Assembly: GCF_003410055.1 (NCBI RefSeq)
Contig: NZ_QUZK01000014.1
Coordinates: forward strand, 124,001-188,000
Direction of reading: 5' to 3'
Length of the DNA stretch: 64,000 bases
From: Wenzhouxiangella sediminis
GTDB lineage: Bacteria > Pseudomonadota > Gammaproteobacteria > Xanthomonadales > Wenzhouxiangellaceae
Shown: piece by piece, positions 55,935 to 64,000 of the stretch
Layout of the letters: each line of letters begins with the position of its first letter
Position numbering within the stretch: the stretch's first letter is position 1
Notes under the pieces: model-generated
Seen by the model: only the letters and a program-made list of their open reading frames with translations
Told to the model about the DNA's origin: nothing
The model's database searches: none
Program-made: the position numbers and the translations under genes

Positions 55935-58900
55935 CAATCAAACTCCTGTGTCGTTTCAGCGGCCTCGAATCGATCCCGGAAGATCACGTCCAGGTCCAGA
56001 ACGGTCGCCGCCGTGTCTTCGTTGTTTCCGGGCTCCGGGTCGCTCGTATCACCGGTGAGCGAAACGGTGGCCGTGTTGACCACCCGCTCATCCGGACCGC
56101 TCGGCAGCCCCGGATCGATCTGGCCGGTCACGACGAAGAGCAACTGGCCGCCGGCCGGCATCGACGTCGTCGTGTCGATGTCTCCGCTGCCGCTGGCCAC
56201 GGCGCAACTGGCACCGGCCGAACCCTGGCAACTCCAGGAAACCGAAACCAGCCCGGCGGGCATTGTGTCGACAACCCTGACTGCATCGGCGAGACCGGGA
56301 CCGGCATTGGTCACGGTGATCTGGTACTCGAGGGGGTCGCCGGGCAGCGCGGCGCCGGCGTCGACCGTCTTGGTCAGCCACAGGTCCGCTTCCGCCGCCA
56401 CGATCTCGACGCTGGCACTGTCGGTGTCGTTTCCGGGTACGGGGTCGCTACCCTCGCCACCGAGAACCGCACTGGCCTGGTTGTCGAGCGTCGCCGGAAC
56501 GGCCAGTCCGCCATCGATGCGCGCCGACACGGTGAATTCCGCAGTGCCGCCCGCATCGAGCGAAATGGTCTCGGCAATGGCGCCGCTGCCCGAGCTCGTG
56601 CAGGCGCCGTTGGTGGCCACGCACTGCCAGCTCTCGAAACTCATGCCCGGGGGCGGCGTGTCTTCCACGCTAACCAGCGGGGCATCGCTGGGGCCGTCGT
56701 TGGTCACCAGGATGTCGAAGATCACCAGTTCGCCCGGGAAACTCTGCTCGACCGCCACCGACTTGGCGATGCGGATATCCGACACGGCGTTCACGGTGCC
56801 GCTGACGCTCGATTCGTTGTTGTCGGGATCCGGGTCGGAGGCATCCAGAGGGGCCTCGACCAGGGCGGTATTGCTGAGCTGTCCGCGGAAGGACGGGTCG
56901 ATCGCGCCCTGAACCCGGATGAGCAGGCGTTCGCCCACCAGCACGTCGACGGATTCGTCGATGTCACCATTGCCGCCGGCCGGGCAGAAGCTGCCGAGCG
57001 TGTCGGCAGGAATCGACTCGCAGGTCCAGGTCGCGTCGTTGATGACGCCCGGCAAGAAGTCGGCCACCCGCGCGCCGAAACCGTGGCTCGGTCCGGCATT
57101 GGAAAGCTCGATCAGGAAGCCCACCGGGCCGCCGGCGACCAGCGCTGTCGTCTCGCCGCTGATGGCCTTGACCACACCGAGTTCGGTAACCACGCTGATC
57201 GGCGCCTCGTCAGTGGCGCTGTGCTCGTCCGGCGTGAGCGCCACCACGTCGCCCGGCAGCATCGCTTCGGCGGTGTTGACCAGGTCGCCCCGGGCGCCCG
57301 GGTGAACGCGGGCAGTGATGGTGTAGCTCGCCGTCGCGCCCGGCGCGAGGCTGATCGAGTCGACCAGGCTGTCGCTGGCGCTCTCGGCGCCGTCGCCGCA
57401 GAAACCGGCCGGCTGATGGCCGATCGTGACGAGTTCGGCACCGGCGGCTTCGATCGCCGCCATCAGGCCGTCCGCATCGCCGATGAGCCTGCGGACATCC
57501 ACCAGCCCGCGGTCTTCGAGGCGATCGATCGCCACCAGGCTACCGTCCGTCCACTCGCGTTCGAAGACGAGGACCCCGCCATCGTTGCGCGAGCCCGCAT
57601 ACAGGTACTGACCGTCATCGGCCATGACGAGGGCGCTGGCGCCGTCGAGCCCCGTCGACACCTCCTGGCCGTTGCGAATCTGCTCTTCGAACTGGAGCAG
57701 GCCCGTAAGCGGATCGCGGGTGAAGCGGCTGACCGAATCGTCGGCCAGACTGGCGGCATAGACATGCTGTCCCTGCGGACTGATGACCAACGACTGGACC
57801 AGACCCAATCCAACGACGTTCAGGCCGCCTTGCGCGTCACCATTGGCCAAGTTGTCGAGGTAGGCCAGGTCCCCTTCCCCATCCAGTTCGAAGATGACGA
57901 TCGCGTCATGATCGGCCGCGGCGGCATACAGATGCGCCCCATCCGGACTGATCACCAGGTCGCGCACACCGTCGAGAACGTCGAGCGGCAGGCCGATGCC
58001 GCTGCGCATACTCTGGCGCCATTGCAGACTGCCGTCGACAGGATCACGTCCGAAGACGGTCACCGCGCTGGAGTCGCGTGCACCGATGTAGATGCGATCG
58101 TCGGCCGGCCCCGCGATGACGCGGACCGGACCGTCGAGCCCGATCACCGCGCTCTCGCCATTGCTGCGCAGCCCCTCGTAAACCAGGCCGCCGCCTTCTG
58201 TATCGACGGCAAACCGGGCGACGCTGTCGCCGCTTTGCGACACCACGTAGAGATGGCGACCGTCACGCGAGAAAGCGAGATCGGCAGCGCCGGCCAGGCC
58301 CGCCACGATCGCCACTACGGCGTCATTTTCATCGAGCATCTCGTCCCCGTCCGACAGGGAGTCGGCGAGGGTCAGGCTTCCGGTGCCCGCCTGCCGGCTG
58401 TACAGGCGCAGCTGTGCGGAAGCCGGGCTGGCCGCTGCCGCCCACAGACCGTCCTCGGAAATGGCCACTGCGCGAAGGCCCGCCGTATCCGCGTCGCCGT
58501 CGGCACTGCCGAAGACCAGCGGATCGGAACTCGTGCACTGCCACTGACCGGAGCCGGCGACCACGCCGGCACCGCCCGGATCCGGTATCGAGCCGGGCAG
58601 GGTCGGCAGGAAATCGCTGACCACGATATCGCGGATGCTGCTCGGCCCGTTGTTGGTCACGGTGACCAACCAGTTGCCGTCCTCGCCGGCAACCAGCGGG
58701 CCGTCCTGCACCGACTTGGCCACGCTCAGTGCCGATTCGGCCCGGATGGGCACAGTCACGACAGCCGTGTTGTTGGCCGGATCCGGATCCGTTCCGGCGG
58801 TTTGCGGCGTCACGCCGGCGTTCAGATCGAACGCCCCACGGGCATTTGCCATGACGCTGGCCTGCAGGTCGTAGACGACGCGTCCGCCGGAAACCAGGTC

Positions 58901-61900
58901 GACGGTATCGACCAGCTGCCGCTTGCCCAGGCGTTCGCAGCGCGAACCGGCAAGAACGCGGAAACGATCGATCGTCGGGCCACCGGCCAGGTAGAGCTGA
59001 CGGCCGTCCCCACCGAGCAGGACAGACGCGGGAGAGCCCGCTTCGCTACCGCCGGCGAAGTTGCCAAGGAACTGCATGTCTCCGGTCGAGTCGTCTTCGA
59101 CGAAGGCACTGACCGTCCTCAGTCCCGACACCGTGTCGCGGGCTGCCGTGTAGATCACGTCACGAACCGGATCCACGATCACCTCGTCGGCGCCGGCCAG
59201 TCCGGAGACGATGGCCGAAGGCGTGCCCACTTCGTCGCCGTCGGCCAGACGATGCCGCAGCAACAACGACTCGAGCCCGGGTCGGTCGAACAAGCTCAGG
59301 GAATGGTCCGCGCCGTTGCGGGCGAGCGTGACAACGACGCCATCGGCCCGCATCGCAAGCGAACGCACGCCGGCAAGACCGTCGAGCGTGCCGCCGTCTC
59401 CGTCGGGCCCGCCCTGCACGAAGAAGCCATCGGGCGTCAGGGAGCCGTCCGCGCTTCGGTCAAAGCGCACGATCGCATTCGCGGCGGGCGCAGCAGCCCA
59501 CAGCGCGTTTCCATCGTCGACCAGCAGCAGGTCGACGGGCCCGTCGAGATTCTGGACCCCGCCCTGCAGGTTTCGCCTGACCTGCTGGAAGCCGAGTGCG
59601 CCGCTGGTCGCATCGCGAGAAAGCACTGCGATGGCGTCATCGAGTTCCCCGGCCACGTAGACGTTCTCGCCGTCCTCGCTGATCGTCAGCGAACGCGCGC
59701 CGGCAAGGCCGTCGACGGCGCCGACTCCGTCACGGATCACACCAACGAATGCCAGTTGTCCGGTGACGTCATCGCGCTCGAAGGCGGCAATCGCATCGTC
59801 TGCACGACCGGCGACATAGACATGGGCGTCGTCCGGGCTGACGAGGATGTCGAAACCGCCGGCCAGACCGTCGACCACGGGCGCGGACGAACCACTGCCG
59901 TCGGGTTCGAGATTGAACAACTGCTGGCGAAGCGTGATGTTGCCGGTCAGCGGGTCACGCTCGAATACGGCCAGGACATCGTCTCCGGATTCCTCGCCGA
60001 CGGCATAGACGTGACGTCCATCGCGGCTGAGGGTGGCGGCGCGGGCCAGATCGAGGCCGTTTCCGGTCTGGTCGGCGAGCTCGAGCAGGCCGGGCTCGAC
60101 GTCCGGCTGGCAGATCCAGTCTTCGAGCAGCAGCGCCTCGGGCAGTTGGAGCCCGACGCGGCTTCCGGCGAGCGCGCCCGGGCCGTCGTTGTGAACCACG
60201 ACGCGCATGTCGAAGGTCGAACCGGCCACTGCCTCGGCGGGCAGATCCTGGAATTCGACGCGCAGGTCGGAGCGGTTGTTGATGGTGGTGTCATCATCGA
60301 CCGCGAGGTTGTCGCCGCCGCCCAGATCGACGATTCCGGCCGGCAACTCGACCCGCGCCTCGTTGACGATGCCACCGCTGGCGTCGGGACGCAGCGTGCC
60401 AATGGCTTCGATGATGGCGGAATCGCCTGCCGCCAGCGAAATCGTGGCATCCACATTGCCGCTGAACTGGCCGTTGGGGCAACTGCTGCCGCTACCGGTC
60501 GGACCGACGATCTGGCAGCTCCAGCTCACCGAGTCGAACTGATCCGGGAAGAAGTCTGTCACGCGCGCCCCTTCGACGCGGCTCGGGCCCTCGTTGTGGA
60601 CGGTGATCAGATACTCCACCGCCCCCCCGGGAACGGCACCCCCGCCCCCCTGCACCACGGCGCCGGCCGGCGCGAGGTTGCCCGCGGAAAGCTCGAACAC
60701 GCTCACGGAATCGGCGTCCGCGGCCGCCACATGCAGACGGCTACCGTCAGGCGTGGGCCACAGATCGCTCGCACCGGCCAGGTCGTCGCGTTCGGCCAGC
60801 GATTGGCTGAACTGCAACTCGCCGCTGACCGTGTCGCGCTGGAACAGGGCCAGGGTGCCCGCGAGCCTGGAACCGGCGACCAGCCACTCGGCCGACCCGC
60901 CCATGAAGTCCAGGCTGTCGACCCCGACGAGCCCGGCGGCGTCCCCTTCCCCATCAATCAGGACTTCCTCGAAACTCAGGCGTCCGAAGTCGGCATTGCC
61001 CGAGACGGTATTTCTGGCGAACCGGACGACAGCGTTGTTGCCCGTACCGGCGGCGTAGAGGAAAGCACCGTCCGGACTGACGAGCAGCTTCGAGACGTCG
61101 AGCAGACCGCTGACGCTGCCGACAAGGTTGCGGCGCGACTGGCGCCACTCCAGGGCGCCGAACGTAGCGCTCATTGCATCGGCGTTTCGCGAGAACACCA
61201 CCACCGAGTCGGATTGAGTGGCGGCCACGTAGAGATGCCGGTCATCCGACGACAGGGTCAGATGCACCGGCCGCGCCATGTCGATGACACCGTCGGTGCC
61301 GTTCTGGGACAGGCCGTTGTAGCTCAGCGTGCCGTAGCCGTCCTCGTCGGCGTCATGCTGGCGATCGAACACCACCACGGCGTTGCCGTTGGTTCCGGCC
61401 ACGTAGAGGTGACGGCCCTGGCTGTCCATCGCCATGGACCGCGCGCCGGCCAGCCCGATCACGCCGCTGGCGTTGTTGCTGTAAGTCGCCAGCCAGCTCA
61501 GGTGGCCGTTGGTCGGGTCGCGCTCGAAGGCGACGACCGCACTGTCCAGCGAGGAGGCGGCGTAGACGTGCCGGCCGTCGGGACTGACCAGGAGGTCGGA
61601 GATGCCGTTGAGTTCGGATACCGGTCCGTCACCGTTGAGCACCAGCTGTTCGAAGGTCAACGGTGCCGAGCCGGTCGGACCAGTGCTCGGCGACAGATCG
61701 TAGACGCCCAGACCGGGTTCACCGGGTGCGGCAACGTAGAGGTGACTGCCCAGTGTCTCCGTACCCGCCAGCGCCCGGGCACCAGCCAGGCCTCGGAACT
61801 CGGCGAGATTGTCCGTCTTGTCGATGGTCAGGCGCGCCGCGGCATCCAGGAAACTGGCATCTTCAGCCGAAACCGAGCGGGCTCCGCCGGGTTCGGACCA

Positions 61901-64000
61901 ACTTGCCTCGACAGCGTTGACGACGCACTGGCGGCCGGAATCGAGCGGCTCGGGACAAATCACGCCCTCGGCGTCTGCGTGGACGTCGACCGACAGGTCG
62001 ATGACGATCTCCCCGCCGGCAGCGACGTCGACAACCAGGTCCAGGTCGCCCGCGCCTGAATCAACCGAGCAGCGCGAGAAACCGGCACGATCGAACTGGA
62101 CCACCGCGCCGTCGAGAACCGCTCCGCTGAAAAGGGTTTCGCCGTCACCGCTGAAAGCCAGGCTCGAGACGCCGGACAGGCCGCTCTCCCCACTGCCGTC
62201 GATCTGCCTGGAAACCGTCGATAGCTGGCCGGTTTCGCGGTCCCTGCGGAATACGAGAATGCTGCTGCTCTCGAAGGCGGCCACGTAAAGGCTGCCCCCG
62301 TCGGCACTGACGCGCAGCGCCCGCGGGCCGAGCAGCCCCGGTGCGTCGTCCAGCTGCTGGATTGGACTGGCCAGGCGACCGAACTGGTCGCTGTCGGAAT
62401 CGTTGTCGCGCGGGAACACCACGATGCTGTCGGCGTCCCGGCCGGCGGCGTAGAGATGCTCGCCCAGCGGAGAAAACGCCAGGTCCGCAACACCCTCGAG
62501 GCCCGGGATGGCCGGTGCCTGGCGGGTCTGGAGATGGGTTAGCGTGCCGTCCGAGGCCCGCTCGAAAATCGTCACGGCGCCCGCACCCGTACCGGCGACG
62601 TAGACGTGCCCGTCCTCCGGCGCCACCAGGACCCGGCTGGCGCCGTTGAGTTCCGGCAGCGCACCCGTGTCGATGGTCTGCTGAAGGGTCAGCGTGCCCG
62701 CGCCCGTATCGCGGGAGAAGACAAAGACTCCGCCGCTGTTGGCCGCGGCCAGATAGAGCGAGGTGCCGTCCTGGCTGAGCGCCATACCCTGGGGCTGATC
62801 GAGCGACTCCAGGCCGGGATCGTCCGGCGAATGCACCTCGATCAATCGCAGCCGGCCATAGTCTGCATTCAGGGGATCGCCCAGTTCGGGCTCGAAAACC
62901 AGCAGACTGTCGTCGACCTGGCTGCTGACATAGATGTGGCTGCCGTTGCCACCGACGATGACGTCGCGGGCGCCACGCAAGCCGGCAACCGGCGCACCGT
63001 CGACATCGACACCGCCTTCGACGATTCGATCGTCGACGATAAACTCGCCGCTGACGCCATCGATGGAAAGCGCCGTCAGGGAATTGCCCAGCAGTCCTGT
63101 GACATAGACGCGCTCGCCGAGCTCCGCGGCACCCGCCGGCGCCGCCGTCCAGGCCAGCGCCGACAGCCCGTCGAGACCGGCCGTCACACCCGTGCCGGCC
63201 TTCAGCGACGCCTGTCGCCGAAGCTGCCCCGCGCCGATCGCGCGGCACGACCAGGCAGCCGTGGATTCGTCGAACTGGTCGTTGGCCGAGAGCAAGTCCT
63301 GCACGGTCACGTCGCGAGCATGGCTCGGACCTTCATTGCCGATCACGATGCGATAGTCGTCGGTCTCCCCGGCAACGACGCTGAGACGACCGTTGTCCTT
63401 GCTGATCGTCAGTTCGCTGCTCGGCGCCAGGTCCCTGGGGTCGGACTGGTCGGCGGTGTTCGTTCCCGTATTGGTCACGTCGTCACCGACGCTGATGGTG
63501 GCTTCGTTGACAAGCTCACCGGTCGCTGCCGGATCGACGATGGCCGTGACGGTGAAGCGAATCGTACCGTCGGCGGCAATGAACACTTCCTCGGACAGGT
63601 TGCCGCCGCCCGACGCGGCACAACTGGAACCGGCTCTCCGCACGAAGGCTGCAACGGACTGGCTACCCAGGGACGCGGTATAGATATTGCGTCGGGAACC
63701 GCGCGAGACGGCCAGGCCGTATGGCCGACCGACACCGATAATGCCGCGGGTGTTGTTCTGTCGGGTTTCAAGCGGATAGAGCTGACCGAACTGACTGCCG
63801 CCGACGCTCGTATTTCTGTCGAGTACGATCAGGGCATCGCCACCGTCGGCAGCCACGTAGACCCGATCGTTGGACGGATCGACCACCACGTCGCGTGGAC
63901 TGATCAGCGCCTCCAGGCCCTCGGCGCCACCGAGCAGGGTCTGCTGGAAGCGCACTCGCCCGTAGAGGGTTTCCAGGCCGGGATCCGACTCGCGACGCAG
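55934..64000 (-). CDS. Giant surface-type protein with beta-propellers nested in DUF11 domains (5' partial)
   Basis: The frame is open to the window edge, giving at least 2688 residues; a GTG at 63955 lies inside a propeller blade and is not the start. Eight DUF11 modules are visible (ITVTNAGPxxAxxVxVxDxxP pattern), with five propellers of about 380 residues whose blades follow GLxGAxxLxVSxDGxHLYVAxxxDxAVxVF. Four propellers interrupt a DUF11 domain between WxC and the next conserved Cys; one follows the first DUF11 strand. The last three modules (about 57190-56010) are uninterrupted. The C-terminus reads DLDVIFRDRFEAAETTQEFD. Repeats of this kind indicate an exported adhesin or envelope protein; no enzyme motif is seen. 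It overlaps the isomerase start by one base. Confidence 0.88.
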   Translation of the reverse strand: MRRESDPGLETLYGRVRFQQTLLGGAEGLEALISPRDVVVDPSNDRVYVAADGGDALIVLDRNTSVGGSQFGQLYPLETRQNNTRGIIGVGRPYGLAVSRGSRRNIYTASLGSQSVAAFVRRAGSSCAASGGGNLSEEVFIAADGTIRFTVTAIVDPAATGELVNEATISVGDDVTNTGTNTADQSDPRDLAPSSELTISKDNGRLSVVAGETDDYRIVIGNEGPSHARDVTVQDLLSANDQFDESTAAWSCRAIGAGQLRRQASLKAGTGVTAGLDGLSALAWTAAPAGAAELGERVYVTGLLGNSLTALSIDGVSGEFIVDDRIVEGGVDVDGAPVAGLRGARDVIVGGNGSHIYVSSQVDDSLLVFEPELGDPLNADYGRLRLIEVHSPDDPGLESLDQPQGMALSQDGTSLYLAAANSGGVFVFSRDTGAGTLTLQQTIDTGALPELNGASRVLVAPEDGHVYVAGTGAGAVTIFERASDGTLTHLQTRQAPAIPGLEGVADLAFSPLGEHLYAAGRDADSIVVFPRDNDSDSDQFGRLASPIQQLDDAPGLLGPRALRVSADGGSLYVAAFESSSILVFRRDRETGQLSTVSRQIDGSGESGLSGVSSLAFSGDGETLFSGAVLDGAVVQFDRAGFSRCSVDSGAGDLDLVVDVAAGGEIVIDLSVDVHADAEGVICPEPLDSGRQCVVNAVEASWSEPGGARSVSAEDASFLDAAARLTIDKTDNLAEFRGLAGARALAGTETLGSHLYVAAPGEPGLGVYDLSPSTGPTGSAPLTFEQLVLNGDGPVSELNGISDLLVSPDGRHVYAASSLDSAVVAFERDPTNGHLSWLATYSNNASGVIGLAGARSMAMDSQGRHLYVAGTNGNAVVVFDRQHDADEDGYGTLSYNGLSQNGTDGVIDMARPVHLTLSSDDRHLYVAATQSDSVVVFSRNADAMSATFGALEWRQSRRNLVGSVSGLLDVSKLLVSPDGAFLYAAGTGNNAVVRFARNTVSGNADFGRLSFEEVLIDGEGDAAGLVGVDSLDFMGGSAEWLVAGSRLAGTLALFQRDTVSGELQFSQSLAERDDLAGASDLWPTPDGSRLHVAAADADSVSVFELSAGNLAPAGAVVQGGGGAVPGGAVEYLITVHNEGPSRVEGARVTDFFPDQFDSVSWSCQIVGPTGSGSSCPNGQFSGNVDATISLAAGDSAIIEAIGTLRPDASGGIVNEARVELPAGIVDLGGGDNLAVDDDTTINNRSDLRVEFQDLPAEAVAGSTFDMRVVVHNDGPGALAGSRVGLQLPEALLLEDWICQPDVEPGLLELADQTGNGLDLARAATLSRDGRHVYAVGEESGDDVLAVFERDPLTGNITLRQQLFNLEPDGSGSSAPVVDGLAGGFDILVSPDDAHVYVAGRADDAIAAFERDDVTGQLAFVGVIRDGVGAVDGLAGARSLTISEDGENVYVAGELDDAIAVLSRDATSGALGFQQVRRNLQGGVQNLDGPVDLLLVDDGNALWAAAPAANAIVRFDRSADGSLTPDGFFVQGGPDGDGGTLDGLAGVRSLAMRADGVVVTLARNGADHSLSLFDRPGLESLLLRHRLADGDEVGTPSAIVSGLAGADEVIVDPVRDVIYTAARDTVSGLRTVSAFVEDDSTGDMQFLGNFAGGSEAGSPASVLLGGDGRQLYLAGGPTIDRFRVLAGSRCERLGKRQLVDTVDLVSGGRVVYDLQASVMANARGAFDLNAGVTPQTAGTDPDPANNTAVVTVPIRAESALSVAKSVQDGPLVAGEDGNWLVTVTNNGPSSIRDIVVSDFLPTLPGSIPDPGGAGVVAGSGQWQCTSSDPLVFGSADGDADTAGLRAVAISEDGLWAAAASPASAQLRLYSRQAGTGSLTLADSLSDGDEMLDENDAVVAIVAGLAGAADLAFSRDGRHLYVVSQSGDSVARFAVDTEGGGLVYEGLRSNGESAVIGLDGPVRVIAGPADDRIYIGARDSSAVTVFGRDPVDGSLQWRQSMRSGIGLPLDVLDGVRDLVISPDGAHLYAAAADHDAIVIFELDGEGDLAYLDNLANGDAQGGLNVVGLGLVQSLVISPQGQHVYAASLADDSVSRFTRDPLTGLLQFEEQIRNGQEVSTGLDGASALVMADDGQYLYAGSRNDGGVLVFEREWTDGSLVAIDRLEDRGLVDVRRLIGDADGLMAAIEAAGAELVTIGHQPAGFCGDGAESASDSLVDSISLAPGATASYTITARVHPGARGDLVNTAEAMLPGDVVALTPDEHSATDEAPISVVTELGVVKAISGETTALVAGGPVGFLIELSNAGPSHGFGARVADFLPGVINDATWTCESIPADTLGSFCPAGGNGDIDESVDVLVGERLLIRVQGAIDPSFRGQLSNTALVEAPLDASDPDPDNNESSVSGTVNAVSDIRIAKSVAVEQSFPGELVIFDILVTNDGPSDAPLVSVEDTPPPGMSFESWQCVATNGACTSSGSGAIAETISLDAGGTAEFTVSARIDGGLAVPATLDNQASAVLGGEGSDPVPGNDTDSASVEIVAAEADLWLTKTVDAGAALPGDPLEYQITVTNAGPGLADAVRVVDTMPAGLVSVSWSCQGSAGASCAVASGSGDIDTTTSMPAGGQLLFVVTGQIDPGLPSGPDERVVNTATVSLTGDTSDPEPGNNEDTAATVLDLDVIFRDRFEAAETTQEFD

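Noticed and set aside
57083-62059. Very long open frame (about 1658 codons) on the plus strand antisense to the DUF11/propeller giant
   Set aside because: Its translation is Arg/Gln/Val/Asp-rich without domains. Stop-free antisense frames are common opposite GC-rich repeat genes with strong third-position bias.
63955-64000. GTG at 63955 as the start of the giant gene
   Set aside because: The frame continues to the window edge with propeller-blade sequence (LRRESDPGLETLYGRVRF), so the true start lies outside.

Overview
The window is a high-GC, densely coded stretch of a gammaproteobacterial chromosome. The class II (plant-type) DAHP synthase, the hutUHI set, the ECF sigma/Ser-Thr kinase pairs and many secreted proteins with a short C-terminal FxDxFE-like ending suggest the order Lysobacterales (Xanthomonadales), perhaps a Wenzhouxiangella-like lineage. 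That placement is inferred from gene content, not from an alignment. I see no phage, transposase, CRISPR array, tRNA or rRNA. No intergenic gap exceeds about 220 bp.

Layout. 1-6.1 kb: tail of an unknown gene, a DUF502 membrane protein, then on the minus strand a translationally coupled prpB-prpC pair (2-methylcitrate cycle, no prpD in the window), a YdbS/YdbT-like pair of bPH2 membrane proteins and an aminoglycoside-phosphotransferase-like kinase of the ACAD10/11-N type. 6.2-15.8 kb: a secreted CSLREA/beta-helix protein, a small lipoprotein, a Ser/Thr kinase with TPRs plus an ECF sigma factor, an acyl-CoA dehydrogenase and a CASTOR/POLLUX-like channel. 15.9-27.5 kb: housekeeping and metabolism, with typA/bipA, an MgtC/DUF4010 protein coupled to an M14 deacylase, a tiny secreted protein, tesB, malate dehydrogenase, DUF4399, dsbB coupled to class II DAHP synthase, a lipoprotein alpha/beta hydrolase and a small membrane protein. 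27.5-32.2 kb: hutU, hutH and hutI for histidine degradation, with a dispersed-type repeat between hutH and hutI. 32.3-36 kb: a secreted protein and a second ECF sigma/Ser-Thr kinase pair. 36-39.7 kb: yajC-secD-secF with a small secreted protein behind it.

39.9-64 kb: the most unusual part. At least 24 kb of closely packed minus-strand genes looks like one transcription unit. It encodes, in order of transcription, a giant protein (>2688 aa, 5' end outside the window) of beta-propellers and DUF11 domains, a parvulin-type lipoprotein isomerase, a 583-aa secreted protein, a 2782-aa giant, and a 1635-aa protein with Calx-beta, propeller and jelly-roll-like parts. A 20-bp hairpin closes the unit. 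In the first giant, propellers of about 380 residues are inserted inside DUF11 domains, in four of five cases between two conserved cysteines. I read the cluster as a candidate undescribed cell-surface or secreted-protein system with its own foldase. Several secreted proteins across the window end with the same kind of short aromatic/acidic motif, which may be a shared C-terminal sorting or processing signal.
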